A stretch of 64,000 nucleotides of DNA from assembly GCA_040902425.1 (NCBI GenBank), contig JBBDXI010000094.1:14720-78719 (forward strand), written 5' to 3'. Numbering within the stretch: the stretch's first letter is position 1; each line of letters starts with the position of its first letter. Source of the DNA: JBBDXI01 sp040902425 (GTDB lineage Bacteria; Planctomycetota; Phycisphaerae; Phycisphaerales; UBA1924). Of this stretch, positions 1 through 8,991 are shown in pieces. Both the position numbers and the translations under genes were made by a program. The notes below the pieces were generated by a model, which had not been told where the DNA came from, searched no databases, and saw nothing but the letters and a program-made list of their open reading frames with translations.

Positions 1-1602
1 GCTCACGACCACCAGCGGGCGTGCCCCGCCATCCCCATCCCCTCCCCTGACCGCGAACCGGTACCCCTCTTCCGCCGTCGAAGCGAGGATCACCGTCGCC
101 CCGGCCGAGCGCAGCGCCCGGCCCGCGATCGTCCGGGCATCCTCCTCATCGTCCACGACCAGGATCCGCAGCCCGTCGAGCGGCGCCCGGCGGGCGGCGC
201 TGGTCCGGGCCCCGTCGCCGGCCATCGCCTTCCCGCTCGGCGCCGCCGGGGGGGGCGCCGGGGAGGCCGCCGCCGGGATCGCCGGGAGGTCCAGCGTGAA
301 CGTCGCGCCGCGCCCCTGGCCCTCGCTGGCGGCCCGCGCCGCCCCGTGGTGCGCCTCCATGATGTGCCGCACGATCGACAGCCCCAGCCCCAGGCCCCCG
401 AAGGAGCGGGTCGTCCCTTCCCCGGCCTGCTTGAAGCGGTCGAAGATGGAGATCAGCGACTCGGGGTCGATCCCCCTCCCCGTGTCGCAGATGCTGACCC
501 GCGCATCGTCGCCGTCCTTCCCCGGCACGCGCCCGAGTCGCACCGTCACGCGCCCGCCCGGGGGCGTGAACTTCAGCGCATTGGAGAGCACGTTGGAGAT
601 GGCCTGCTGGAGGCGGGGTGCATCCGCCATGACCCACAGGTCGCCCCCCCCCCCCGCGCCCCCGCCGGCCTCCCCCCCGTCCCCGGCAACCTCCAGCGAG
701 ATGGCCTTGGCGCTCGCCAGGGGGCGGGCCGACTCCGCGGCCGCCATCACCAGGGCCGTCAGGTTCTCGGGGCGCGTGTCGAGCGTGAACTTGCCGGCGG
801 TGATGCGGGCGACGTCGAGCACATCCTCGATGAGCTTGCCCAGGGCGCGGGCGTTGCGCTCGATCACGATGAGCCCCTCGGCGATGTCCGTGCTCAGGGG
901 ACGGTCGCCGGCGCGGAGCATCACCGCCCACCCCAGGACCGCGCTCAGGGGCGTGCGCAGCTCGTGGGAGAGCGTGGCCAGGAAGAAGTCCTTGCTGCGG
1001 TTGGCGCCCTGGGCCTCCAGGCGCGCCTCGCGCTCGTGCGCCTCGCTCTCGCGGAGCATGGCGTTCAGGTGCGCCGCCTCCTCGGCCAGCTCGTGCTGAC
1101 GGACACCCGAGAGCAGCAGCGCCTCGTTGATCGCCGCCGCGCCCGTCCGGAACACCGCGGCGCCGGTGGCGTCGGTGACCTGGATCATCACCCCCACGGG
1201 TCTCTCCCTCGCGGCGCCGATCGGCCCCAGGATCGGCCAGGCGAGGTACGACCAGTAGCTCGCGCCCAGGCCCGCCCGTCCCCGCGCCGCGGCGACCTCG
1301 GCGGCGTCGGCGTGCTCCTGCTCGGCCAGTGCCTCGGAGAGCCCGTGCTCGAAGACGCGGTCCAGCATCGCGGCGCAGAGGTTGGCCGCGCTCTCCGGCA
1401 CGGCCAGGACGAACGGTCGCCCGACCAGGTGCGCGGCTTCCGACCCGGCCAGGGCGCAGAAGGCGGGGTTCATGTAGCGCACGATGTGGGTCAGGCCCTC
1501 GACCGCGACCATGGGCTGGGGCGAGCGCTCGGCGAGGTACCGGGAGAGCTGCGGGAACTCCGGCGGGTGCTCGGGCACGGTCTTCCGCGGGTTGTTGGCC
1601 AT
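1..1602 (-). CDS. PAS-containing hybrid sensor histidine kinase (3' end cut by window edge)
   Basis: Cytoplasmic-looking hybrid kinase with no membrane segment. The 534 codons visible show a PAS-like sensor (about residues 25-140), a coiled region, a HisKA domain with H-box LSHELRTPLSAVLG, a HATPase with VLSNALKF (N box), DTGRGI (G1) and GLGLGLSIV (G2), then the start of a receiver domain (ILVVDDEEDA). The reading frame is still open at base 1, so the receiver domain and stop lie outside the window. Start ATG at 1602 gives a natural N-terminus (MANNPRKTVPEHPPEF). It is the last visible gene of a minus-strand run receiver / unknown / KaiC-like / kinase, 54 bp after the KaiC-like stop, so co-transcription is likely. 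I infer that it signals together with the KaiC-like ATPase; the ligand is unknown. Confidence 0.9.
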   Translation of the reverse strand, partial: MANNPRKTVPEHPPEFPQLSRYLAERSPQPMVAVEGLTHIVRYMNPAFCALAGSEAAHLVGRPFVLAVPESAANLCAAMLDRVFEHGLSEALAEQEHADAAEVAAARGRAGLGASYWSYLAWPILGPIGAARERPVGVMIQVTDATGAAVFRTGAAAINEALLLSGVRQHELAEEAAHLNAMLRESEAHEREARLEAQGANRSKDFFLATLSHELRTPLSAVLGWAVMLRAGDRPLSTDIAEGLIVIERNARALGKLIEDVLDVARITAGKFTLDTRPENLTALVMAAAESARPLASAKAISLEVAGDGGEAGGGAGGGGDLWVMADAPRLQQAISNVLSNALKFTPPGGRVTVRLGRVPGKDGDDARVSICDTGRGIDPESLISIFDRFKQAGEGTTRSFGGLGLGLSIVRHIMEAHHGAARAASEGQGRGATFTLDLPAIPAAASPAPPPAAPSGKAMAGDGARTSAARRAPLDGLRILVVDDEEDARTIAGRALRSAGATVILASTAEEGYRFAVRGGDGDGGARPLVVVS

Positions 1603-1656
1603 CCTGCCGTGCCCTTCCCGGCCGCACTCTATGCGGCGGATCGCGCCGTCCGAGCC

Positions 1657-3177
1657 CTACCGGTCCCTGGCAAAGTCGTCCATCGTCTCGGCGATACTCG
1701 CCAGGCCGCGGTCCCAAGGCCCGGGAATGCCGGTCGTCAGGCCCCTGTACCCCTTCAGGCGCTTGCCCACCACGATCCCCCTGGAGGTGACCTCGTACTC
1801 GTGGATGTCAATGCTGTGCCGGCCGCCCCGCATCTTGACGACCATGAGCATCCGGCGGAGCTGCCCATCTATGGACACGTAGCGGAGGCGGATGATGTCG
1901 TCGGAGAGGAACGAGATCATGAAGTTGGAGAGGCCCATTGAGGTGAAGTTCTCCTCGACCTCCACCGTCGAGACGATCGTCACGCCCAACCGGGTGAGCG
2001 CCCTGATCATCCGGTAGAGCGACTCGCGGAAGTCGGTGCGGAAGGCCGGCGCCAGCGCCAGCTCGAACCCGGCCAGCGAGTCGATCACCAGGCGCTTGGC
2101 CTTGGTCCGGCGCACGGCGGCCACGATCTCGTGCACGGTCTCATCCACCGAGAGGTCCAGCGGGCGCAGGTAGATGATCTCCAGCGTGCCGTTCCTGCGG
2201 GCCTTGTCGAGGTTCATGCCGAGCTTGGCGGCGCGGGCGGCGTACTCGTCGGGGGCCTCCTCGAACACGGCCACCATCCCCGGCTCGCCCTTGCGCAGCC
2301 CCTCGGCGATGAAGTGGCACCCCAGGATCGACTTGCCCGCCCCCGACGGGCCGGAGACCAGCACGCTGTGCCCGGAGGGGATCCCCCCGGAGAGCATCGC
2401 GTCGAGCGAGGCGACGCCGGTGGAGAGGCGGCGCCCGCCCTTCTTCCTGTCGGTCAGCGTGGTGAGGCCGAACGTGCGCGGGAAAACCTGGAGCCCGTTC
2501 CCGGTAATGCGGAAGGTGTGCATCCCGGGCACCGACTCCTGGCCGCGGACTTTGATGATCTGCATGCGGCGCACCACGGAGTTGCGCTCCGCCGTCTGGG
2601 AGAGCCAGAGCAGCCCGTCGGCGACGGTGAAGACCGGGTTGTCGCGGATCTCCGAGTCGGAGTACTCGCCGACGAAGAAGGTGGTGGCCTGCCAGCTGGT
2701 CAGGTGCAGCGAGAGCCGCTGCACGAAGTTCTGGAGCGCCGCATCGCCGCCGCCGTCCCCGGCCTGCGCCCGGCGCCCGACCGTGCGGAAGGAGTCCACG
2801 ACCACGAGGCCGGGGCTTGACGCCTCGACCCGCTTGACGATCTCGGCCAGGACCGCCGGCAGGTCCCCCTTCAGCACCAGGTCGCTGAGGTTCACGAACC
2901 GGATGGCTTTGGTCAGCCTGGCCGGGTCGAAGAAGCTGAACTGCTGCTGGTAACGCAGCATCTTCAGCGCCGGCTCGCCCAGCACGGTGAAGTAGATCGC
3001 CGGGCGCTGCGGGGTGGCGTTGGCAAAGACGATCTGGTGGGCCAGGGTGGTCTTGCCGCACCCGGGCGCGCCGGCGATGATGTTGAAGGAGAACTCGGGG
3101 AGCCCGCCGCCAAGCACCTCATCCAGGCCCGGCACACCGGTCTTGAGCGTCCGGATGACCACGTTGCTGCCGTTCAT
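1657..3177 (-). CDS. KaiC-like double RecA-domain ATPase (RAD55/KaiC family)
   Basis: 506 aa with two tandem KaiC domains. Domain 1 has Walker A GAPGCGKT (about 36-43) and Walker B LVVVDS. Domain 2 has Walker A GPSGAGKS (276-283) and RLVIDS. The catalytic Glu pair of KaiC is kept in domain 2 (VFEE, 306-307), but domain 1 shows only one Glu (VLGEP, 68). By eye-alignment with cyanobacterial KaiC CII, the Ser431 position is Ser422 here and Thr432 is Phe423, so at most one of the two autophosphorylation sites remains. No kaiA or kaiB is visible, so a clock role should not be assumed; such proteins outside cyanobacteria often sit with kinases and receivers, as here. ATG 3177 overlaps the stop of the upstream gene (ATGA), indicating translational coupling. 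A longer ORF to 3228 is less likely. Confidence 0.92.
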   Translation of the reverse strand: MNGSNVVIRTLKTGVPGLDEVLGGGLPEFSFNIIAGAPGCGKTTLAHQIVFANATPQRPAIYFTVLGEPALKMLRYQQQFSFFDPARLTKAIRFVNLSDLVLKGDLPAVLAEIVKRVEASSPGLVVVDSFRTVGRRAQAGDGGGDAALQNFVQRLSLHLTSWQATTFFVGEYSDSEIRDNPVFTVADGLLWLSQTAERNSVVRRMQIIKVRGQESVPGMHTFRITGNGLQVFPRTFGLTTLTDRKKGGRRLSTGVASLDAMLSGGIPSGHSVLVSGPSGAGKSILGCHFIAEGLRKGEPGMVAVFEEAPDEYAARAAKLGMNLDKARRNGTLEIIYLRPLDLSVDETVHEIVAAVRRTKAKRLVIDSLAGFELALAPAFRTDFRESLYRMIRALTRLGVTIVSTVEVEENFTSMGLSNFMISFLSDDIIRLRYVSIDGQLRRMLMVVKMRGGRHSIDIHEYEVTSRGIVVGKRLKGYRGLTTGIPGPWDRGLASIAETMDDFARDR

Positions 3178-3638
3178 GGCGTGCCCTCGTTTCGTGATCG
3201 GCCCGGCTTCGCGGGCACATCCGGCCACGCGTCACGCACCAGGCGCAGTGTCAGCGGCTCGCCGATGAAAACCGCCAGCAGGTCCAGGAGTTGGGCCACG
3301 AGCACCTGCGCTTCCTCTCCCCGGCCGGGACCGGGGAGGTTGTCGAGGCCCCCGAGGGAGCCGTCCTCGAGGATCGTCACGGGCGCGAGCGCCGGTTCCT
3401 TCGCCTTCGCGAGCGCCAAGGCACGCGACAGGAGCGCCCGGAACCCCGCCGTCCCCGCGAACGCCGTCAGAACGATCCCCAGCTTCTCACAGACCCGGGC
3501 CGCGCTGGCCGGATCGCCGTCGAGGCTCGCCGCGCCCGCGCGGGGACGCCCGGGCGCCGCCGCCTCCAGGGCGAACAGGCGGCGCGCCAACTGGAGCGAT
3601 GCCGGAGAAACCGAGCCCATCCCGTGCACCCTGTCCAA
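3174..3638 (-). CDS. Hypothetical protein of KaiC/receiver operon
   Basis: 154 aa (148 if the second ATG at 3620 is used). I do not recognise a family. The sequence is Ala/Leu-rich and probably helical, with no signal peptide or membrane segment; the C-terminal part (VLVAQLLDLLAVFIGEPLTL) is hydrophobic and could be a packing helix. It lies between a single-domain response regulator (14 bp upstream) and the KaiC-like ATPase, whose ATG overlaps its TGA by four bases. The tight spacing suggests a partner or regulator in the same signalling unit. This is inference from context only. Confidence 0.7.
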   Translation of the reverse strand: MDRVHGMGSVSPASLQLARRLFALEAAAPGRPRAGAASLDGDPASAARVCEKLGIVLTAFAGTAGFRALLSRALALAKAKEPALAPVTILEDGSLGGLDNLPGPGRGEEAQVLVAQLLDLLAVFIGEPLTLRLVRDAWPDVPAKPGRSRNEGTP

Positions 3639-3652
3639 AGGTGGTCACCGCG

Positions 3653-4024
3653 TCAGCACCCGCCGGCGTTCACCGCCCGGCGTATGGCCCGGATGATATC
3701 CCCCGGTTCGCCGTTCTTGCTCACCAGTTCCGAAGCGCCCGCGCCGCGCACGGCCTCCTTCGTCTCCGGGTCGTCGTGCCCGCTGTAGGCGATCACCCGG
3801 CAGAGCGGGGCGCTGACCGTCAGGGCCCGGATGGCCTCCAGCGGCTCCGGACCGGGCATGCTCAGGTCCAGCACGACGACATCGGCGCGCCGTCGGACGA
3901 CCTCGTCGACGAGGCCGTCGGCGCTCTGGAGCGCCCCGGCATCCTCCAGGTCGGGCTCGCGCCGGATCAGGCGGGAAAGCAGCTCGGCGATGTCGGCGGA
4001 GTCGTCTACGCAGAGGATGCGCAT
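3653..4024 (-). CDS. Single-domain response regulator (CheY-like)
   Basis: 123 aa, the length of one receiver domain with no output domain. It has the acidic pair near the N-terminus (ILCVDDSAD), the phospho-acceptor Asp in VVVLDLSMPG, a Ser/Thr position in RVIAYSGHD and the conserved Lys in SELVSKNG. It therefore probably transmits phosphate from a kinase to a protein target, not to DNA. First gene of the minus-strand set with the unknown protein, the KaiC-like ATPase and the hybrid kinase; the kinase at the end of the run is the natural phosphodonor. Start ATG 4024 is the only good one. Confidence 0.93.
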   Translation of the reverse strand: MRILCVDDSADIAELLSRLIRREPDLEDAGALQSADGLVDEVVRRRADVVVLDLSMPGPEPLEAIRALTVSAPLCRVIAYSGHDDPETKEAVRGAGASELVSKNGEPGDIIRAIRRAVNAGGC

Positions 4025-4211
4025 CCGCTGAGCCGGGGCGGCGCGGGATAGTGCGGGGTGTTGAGCTTCGCTGCCGATGTGTGAACTCTAAGTAACCGCA
4101 CCGCGCCGGGGGGGTTAAATCCATTCACACGGAGGCCCTCCGGCGTCCCGCGCATCCAGGGTCATCGGCGGCAATCGGGCTCATGCCGGGGCAGATCCGC
4201 ACCCCGAGCGC

Positions 4212-5009
4212 TCAGCGCGCCTTCCGCGGGTCCCCCGCCGGCTTCCCGTCGGCGTATTCCCACACGGTCACCAGCATCCGCTTCCGGCCCCACTCCAGCG
4301 CCTCCTCGTGCGTGGGGAATAGCAGGTCCAGCTTGTTGCCCTTGATCGCCCCGCCGCGGTCGAGCACGGGAACCACCCGGGCCCCGTCGTAGCCGGGGAT
4401 CGAGAGGAGCGAGCCGAAGGGCAGCACGCTGGTGTCCGCGGCCACCAGCTTCATGCCGTTGGTGAACACCGAGTGCAGGGTCGCGGTCTGCCCGTCGGCG
4501 AACTCGCCGCAGGAGCGCTCGTCGGGGGAGTACCCGGTCACCGTCATCCACATCCGCCGGGCGGGCCGCACGGGGCGCCCGTCGAACCAGCGGACCTGCG
4601 GGTCCCGGGCGAGGGCGAGGGTCTCGGGGTCGAGGTCGGCGAGGTCGTCGGGCTCGGCCGGTTCGTTCTCAGGGGTGTCGACGGCGAACTCAGAGGCCCT
4701 ATAGGTCTCATTGGACCCATAGGACCTATCCGCGCCAGGAGCCATCGACGAAGGGGGTGCCTCCTCCCCCCTCGCCGATGTCCAGACGTAATCGACAGCG
4801 ACCAGCGGGCGGACCCGCTCGCCGCGCTCTTTCACGAAGATGGCCGCAGCCGCGGTTAGCACCAGGGCGGCGGCGGCGATTGCCCCGCGGGCCCCGTAGG
4901 CGGCCCAGGCCCTGGGGAGCCTGATCGTCTCGGGGTGGTGGGGGTTGTGGGTGCTGGTCTTCACGTGGCGTGCTCGGCCTGCGGGAATGGCCCCCGCGAG
5001 CTTGTGCAC
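4212..5009 (-). CDS. Membrane-anchored 3D-domain (double-psi beta-barrel) protein, possible lytic transglycosylase-like
   Basis: 265 aa from GTG 5009; GTG 4964 is an alternative that shortens the N-terminus by 15 residues. A single hydrophobic segment (AIAAAALVLTAAAAIFV, about 44-60) follows basic residues and acts as a signal anchor. The C-terminal half carries the 3D domain: MTVTGYSP, VAADTSVLPFGSLLSIPGY, VVPVLDRGGAIKGNKLDLLF, with the Asp triad typical of MltA/YabE-like barrels. Such domains act on or bind peptidoglycan outside the cytoplasm. The linker contains a short repeat at 4698-4730 that resembles one inside the DNA methylase near 61.1 kb. Divergent from the permease at 5164. Confidence 0.8.
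   Translation of the reverse strand: MHKLAGAIPAGRARHVKTSTHNPHHPETIRLPRAWAAYGARGAIAAAALVLTAAAAIFVKERGERVRPLVAVDYVWTSARGEEAPPSSMAPGADRSYGSNETYRASEFAVDTPENEPAEPDDLADLDPETLALARDPQVRWFDGRPVRPARRMWMTVTGYSPDERSCGEFADGQTATLHSVFTNGMKLVAADTSVLPFGSLLSIPGYDGARVVPVLDRGGAIKGNKLDLLFPTHEEALEWGRKRMLVTVWEYADGKPAGDPRKAR
4698..4730. repeat. CCCATAGGACCTAT-type short repeat inside the 3D-domain gene
   Basis: Contains ATAGGTCTCATTGG followed by ACCCATAGGACCTAT, forming a partial palindrome. A related tandem (CCCATGAG x3 then CCCATAGGTCCTAT) occurs at 61102-61146 in the methylase. It falls in the low-complexity linker of the protein and keeps the frame open. Confidence 0.6.
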
Positions 5010-5163
5010 AGATTACCCCAGGCTGTCAAGCCGTGCCCGCCCGAAGGTACCTCATGAAGCCCCCCGGGGGAGGGCGGGCGCCGGCGGCGCGGCCTGTCCC
5101 GCGCGTTACCGGGCGGAGGGCAGGCTCCTGTCAGTACAGTGGTCCCCGGCATTCGGAGCGCCC

Positions 5164-5985
5164 ATGGACCTCCCGCACATCCTTCTCGCGGCCGCCGTCG
5201 GGCTCGGCGCCGGCATCGTCGGCGGGCTCGCCGGGATCGGCGGGTCGATCGTCATCATCCCCGGGCTCATCCTCGTCTTCGGGTACCGCGACGAGGCGCA
5301 CAGCGAGCACCACGTCTACATGGCCGCGGCCATGTGCGTGAACGTGCTCATCGGGGCGGTCGCGACGCGTGGGCACATCGCCGCCGGGGCGCTGCGCCCC
5401 GCGCTGTTCCGCGGGCTGATTCCCGGGATGGTGGTGGGGATCACCGTCGGCGTGGGCGTCTCGAACATCCTGCACGGCCAGTTGCTGAAGGAGCTGCTGG
5501 CGCTGTTTATCGCCGGGTACTGCCTGCTGAACCTGTTCCGCGCCTACCGGCCGCGGACCGACGCGACGCGCCCCCCGGAACACACGGGGCGGGGTGTGCT
5601 CGGCGGCATCGGCCTGGTGTCGGGGTTCTCCGCCGGGCTGCTGGGCCTGGGCGGGGGGGTGGTGATGGTCCCCCTGCTCCAGGTGGTGGCCAACGTCCGG
5701 CTCCGCCAGGCGATCGCCGCGAGCGCCGCGGTGATGATCGTCTCGGCGACCGTGGGGGCCTTCCTGAAGCTGGTGACGCTGAGCGCCACCAGCGGGCACC
5801 CGGCCTCCGCGGCCCTGTGGTACGTGCCCGCGCTGGCGCCGGGAGCGATGCTGGGCGGCGCCCTGGGCGCATGGCTGGCCCATCGGCTGCCCCTGGCGGT
5901 CGTGCGGGTCGCTGTGTCGGTGCTGCTGCTGATCGCGGCCCTGCGGATGTCGGACGTGTTCGCATGGGTCATCGACCGCTTCTGA
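5164..5985 (+). CDS. TauE/SafE family permease (sulfite/sulfonate exporter-type)
   Basis: 273 aa polytopic inner-membrane protein with about eight hydrophobic segments. It shows the duplicated Gly-rich family signature: GIVGGLAGIGGSIVIIPGL in the first half and GFSAGLLGLGGGVVMVPLL in the second. TauE/SafE proteins move sulfur-containing or small organic anions; the substrate here cannot be told from sequence. ATG 5164 was chosen because the family begins directly before the first membrane helix (MDLPHILLAAAVGLGAG); the upstream extension of the frame is not plausible coding sequence. No sulfur-metabolism genes lie next to it. Confidence 0.9.
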   Translation: MDLPHILLAAAVGLGAGIVGGLAGIGGSIVIIPGLILVFGYRDEAHSEHHVYMAAAMCVNVLIGAVATRGHIAAGALRPALFRGLIPGMVVGITVGVGVSNILHGQLLKELLALFIAGYCLLNLFRAYRPRTDATRPPEHTGRGVLGGIGLVSGFSAGLLGLGGGVVMVPLLQVVANVRLRQAIAASAAVMIVSATVGAFLKLVTLSATSGHPASAALWYVPALAPGAMLGGALGAWLAHRLPLAVVRVAVSVLLLIAALRMSDVFAWVIDRF

Positions 5986-6027
5986 CAGCGCCCGGCTATC
6001 GTGGGGCAGATTTCAAAGGAGTCGAGC

Positions 6028-6654
6028 ATGCCCGTGGCAACCAAGAGCAAGCGCCGGAAACGCGCCGCGGCCAGCCGCCCGCGCGGCGAGGACCGCCTGG
6101 AGAAGGTCGCCGGCATCAGCACCGCCGCCGTCGAGAAGGCCACCGGCCGGGGCTGGGCCGACTGGGTGCGCATCCTCGACCGCGACGGCGCCGCGAAACT
6201 CGGTCACCCGGAGATCGCCCGGCTCGTGAGCGCGAAGCACGGCGTCGGCGACTGGTGGAGCCAGATGGTCACGGTGGGCTACGAGCAGGCCCGCGGCCTG
6301 CGCGCGCGCCACCAGCGTCCCGACGGGTTCACCATCAGCGGGAACAAGACCGTGAACGTGCCGGTGGCGCGGCTCTACCGCGCCTGGGCCGACGCGAAGC
6401 TCCGCGAGCGATGGCTCCCCGACGCCGACCTCGAGGTGCGGCGGGTGACCGCCAACAAGTCGATGCGGATCACCTGGGACGCGTCGAAGGCCGACGGACC
6501 CACGAGTGTGGACGCTAACTTCTACGCCAAGGGCGAGGGGAAGTCGCAGGTCTCGCTCAACCACACGAAACTCCCATCCGCGGCGGCGGGGGACCGCATG
6601 AAGCGGTTCTGGCGCGGCCGGCTCGATAGTTTGAAAAAGGTCTTGGAGGCCTGA
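6028..6654 (+). CDS. DUF4287/SRPBCC-like domain protein
   Basis: 208 aa soluble protein. The first half matches the DUF4287 pattern (TGRGWADWVRILD, GVGDWWSQMVTVGYEQARG). The second half (TVNVPVARLYRAWAD, LRERWLP, ITWD) looks like an AHSA1/SRPBCC ligand-binding fold. The extreme N-terminus is Lys/Arg-rich. ATG 6028 is preceded by AAAGGA at a good distance; an earlier GTG at 6001 is in frame but unnecessary. Function unknown; family members are small cytosolic proteins. Confidence 0.8.
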   Translation: MPVATKSKRRKRAAASRPRGEDRLEKVAGISTAAVEKATGRGWADWVRILDRDGAAKLGHPEIARLVSAKHGVGDWWSQMVTVGYEQARGLRARHQRPDGFTISGNKTVNVPVARLYRAWADAKLRERWLPDADLEVRRVTANKSMRITWDASKADGPTSVDANFYAKGEGKSQVSLNHTKLPSAAAGDRMKRFWRGRLDSLKKVLEA

Positions 6655-6782
6655 GGTGTTCGAGTACGCTGTTCTGCAAGGACTTGTCGCCGCGCGGCGA
6701 TGAGCCGTGGGGAGGCCGCGCTGTCGCTCCGGTCCATCCGGGGCGGTGGGCGGTGGCGCCGATTTCAACCCGGAGGTGTGTG

Positions 6783-7856
6783 ATGCTCAGCCGTTCGACA
6801 AACCTGGCCGCCGGTCTTGCCCTCTTCGCCGGCCTCGCGGCCGCGCCGGCGTCGGCCCAGACCATCTACTTCGCGGACATCTTCATCCCGACGTTCGACG
6901 ACGGGTCGATCCGGAAGGTGAACGTGGACGGGACGGGGCTGGAGACGGTGATCACGACCGGCGGCGGGCTGCGGGCGATCGACGTGGATGTGGCGGGGGG
7001 GAAGGTCTACTGGACGGATGTGAACAACTTCAAGATCGCCCGCTGCAACCTGGACGGCACCGGATCGCAGGACCTGATCACGGCGGGGCTGATCTTCCCG
7101 GCCGGGCTGCGGCTGGACCTCCAGGGTTCGCGCATGTTCTGGGGCGACTCGGACGAGGGCGTCTCCACCGCCGGGCTGGATGGGAGCAGCCCGTTCATGG
7201 TGGCCAGCAGCGTGTTCTTCCGGGGGCTGGCGCTCGACGTGCCCGGCGGCTCCATCTATTGGACGACCTCGCAGACGGCCAGCACGGGCCGGATCATCAA
7301 GGCCAACCTGGACGGGACGAACCAGACCATCGCCGTGCAGGGCGCGGGGAAACCGACCTCGATCGCGATCGACCCCGCCGGGGGGAAGGTCTACTGGACG
7401 GACCACGTGCTGAACGTGGTGCGGCGGGCCAACCTCGACGGCTCGGGCATGCAGACCCTCTACACCGACCTCGGCGGGCAGGACCCGCGCGGGATCGCCC
7501 TCGATCTCGCGAACGGAAAGGTCTACTGGGGGCAGGACTTCGGCGAGGAGCCGACCGTCGGCGCCATTTTCCGCGCCAACCTCGACGGCACGGACCCGGA
7601 GTTCTGGATGACCTCCGGCCTGGGGCTCGTGCAGGACATGGTCATCGTCAGCGGCGGCGGCCCGCCCCCCTGCTACCCCAACTGCGACGACAGCACGCAG
7701 GCGCCGGTCCTGAACGTGGCGGATTTCGGGTGCTTCCTGACCCGGTACGCCGCGGGCGAGGCCTACGCCAACTGCGACGACAGCACGCAGCCGCCGGTCC
7801 TGAACGTGGCGGATTTCGGGTGCTTCCTGACGAAGTACGCGGCCGGGTGCCGGTAG
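6783..7856 (+). CDS. Secreted YWTD-type beta-propeller protein with GC-type dockerin anchor
   Basis: 357 aa with a Sec signal peptide (cleavage near ASAQ-T, about residue 26). The body holds repeated LDL-receptor class B-like blades: VYWTD or equivalent (MFWGD, IYWTT, VYWTD, VYWGQ) paired with NLDGTG/NLDGSG, consistent with a six-bladed propeller. The last about 60 residues are two near-identical dockerin-like repeats (NCDDSTQ, PVLNVADFGCFLT). Strong Shine-Dalgarno GGAGG at 6772-6776. Propellers of this sort bind proteins or glycans; the anchor suggests display at the cell surface. Convergent with the prepilin-like gene, 12 bp gap. Confidence 0.9.
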   Translation: MLSRSTNLAAGLALFAGLAAAPASAQTIYFADIFIPTFDDGSIRKVNVDGTGLETVITTGGGLRAIDVDVAGGKVYWTDVNNFKIARCNLDGTGSQDLITAGLIFPAGLRLDLQGSRMFWGDSDEGVSTAGLDGSSPFMVASSVFFRGLALDVPGGSIYWTTSQTASTGRIIKANLDGTNQTIAVQGAGKPTSIAIDPAGGKVYWTDHVLNVVRRANLDGSGMQTLYTDLGGQDPRGIALDLANGKVYWGQDFGEEPTVGAIFRANLDGTDPEFWMTSGLGLVQDMVIVSGGGPPPCYPNCDDSTQAPVLNVADFGCFLTRYAAGEAYANCDDSTQPPVLNVADFGCFLTKYAAGCR

Positions 7857-7868
7857 CGGCGTCCCCGC

Positions 7869-8825
7869 TCAGCGGGGCAGGTCGAACCACCCGAAGGGGC
7901 GGGGGTTGGCGGGCCAGCTCGGCGCGACCTGGTACCAGAACCCGGCGCGCCCCTTGGCCCAGACATCCTGCGCGGTGAAGTCGCCGATATCGCTCTGCGT
8001 GTTCGGATCACGCCCGATGGGGAAGCCCATCAGCTCGACCGAGCCGTCGAGGAAGGCCATGTGCCCCTTGCGCGAGTGGCGCGCGGTCACTTGGTCCCAG
8101 TTGCTCCACATGCCGTCCGGCGTCGAGGAGTTGTGCCAGCGCGTGTCCTCCTCGGCGTACACGGGGAGCGCGCGCAGCGTGCGCAGGCCGGCCGGCGGCG
8201 GCTGCGAGCGGGCGGCCGTCCCCACCAGCTGCGTGCAGCGCGTGTCCCACGCCACCCGGATGGGCGAGTCCAGCCGCGCCCCGCTGGCGCCGGTGGTCAT
8301 CGTGTAGTCGAAGTTCATCGCCCGCGAGGAGAGGAACAGGTTGAACAGCTCCCGCTGGAGGATGCCCGAGGGCGTGCTCCAGAACGGGTCGGCCGAGAGG
8401 TCGGCCACGTCGCGCAGCGGCGTCCGGCGCTTGTTGGTCGGGCACTCGAAGATCTTGTCCACGTCGCTCAGGTAGCCGAAGGCCGGCCCGGCCACCGCCG
8501 GGTTGGCCCCGGAGATCGCCTGCGTCGGGTTCTTCGGCTGGGCGTACCAGAAGCGGTAGACCGGCGTGTTGGTCCCCGCCTCCCAGATCCGGCCCTTGAA
8601 GTCGTGCGCGTAGATGTTGTAGCCGGCGGCGATCTGCTTGTTGTTCGCCAGGCAGCGGACCGCCCGGCCCGCCTCCCGCGCCTGCGCCAGCGCCGGCAGC
8701 AGGATGCCGATGAGCAGCGCGATGATCGCGATCACCACCAGCAGCTCGATCAGCGTGAACGCCGGCGACGGTGCCCGACGCGGATGAACGCACGCGGGGG
8801 CGGGGGACGCGAAGGGTGCCCGCAT
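7869..8825 (-). CDS. Prepilin-type N-terminal cleavage/methylation protein (planctomycete pseudopilin-like)
   Basis: 318 aa. A basic leader ends in the type IV prepilin signature FTLIELLVVIAIIALLIGILLPAL, with Glu at mature position 5, so prepilin peptidase should cut before the Phe. The C-terminal part has HSRKGHMAFLDGSVELMGFP, resembling the 'H-X9-DG' processing-associated motif common in planctomycetes. Such proteins are exported to a type II secretion/pilus-like machine and are heavily expanded in the phylum; individual roles are unknown. ATG 8825 was taken as start because the leader is otherwise too short. Confidence 0.9.
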   Translation of the reverse strand: MRAPFASPAPACVHPRRAPSPAFTLIELLVVIAIIALLIGILLPALAQAREAGRAVRCLANNKQIAAGYNIYAHDFKGRIWEAGTNTPVYRFWYAQPKNPTQAISGANPAVAGPAFGYLSDVDKIFECPTNKRRTPLRDVADLSADPFWSTPSGILQRELFNLFLSSRAMNFDYTMTTGASGARLDSPIRVAWDTRCTQLVGTAARSQPPPAGLRTLRALPVYAEEDTRWHNSSTPDGMWSNWDQVTARHSRKGHMAFLDGSVELMGFPIGRDPNTQSDIGDFTAQDVWAKGRAGFWYQVAPSWPANPRPFGWFDLPR

Positions 8826-8991
8826 GGTGCTCCTCTCGGATGAGGCGCCGAAATCCGCCAGGATAAGAACACCCCTCTCAGCGCCGACCGATGGAGGTTA
8901 CCCGCAATCCGCGCACCCGCCAAGCGCTATCTTCCGCCCGCGGGGGCCCGCCCGGGCCCCGGCGGCCGACGCCGACCAGCCACCAACATGG

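Noticed and set aside
146..1717. A 523-codon minus-strand frame at the left end
   Set aside because: Low-complexity shadow. The real kinase uses another frame (1602 to the window edge) with clear HisKA, HATPase and receiver motifs.
1657..3177. A circadian clock locus
   Set aside because: Only a KaiC-like gene is present; no kaiA or kaiB is seen and the phosphosites are not fully kept.
6783..7856. Cellulosome component
   Set aside because: The dockerin-like tail is present, but there is no cohesin scaffold or glycoside hydrolase in the window.
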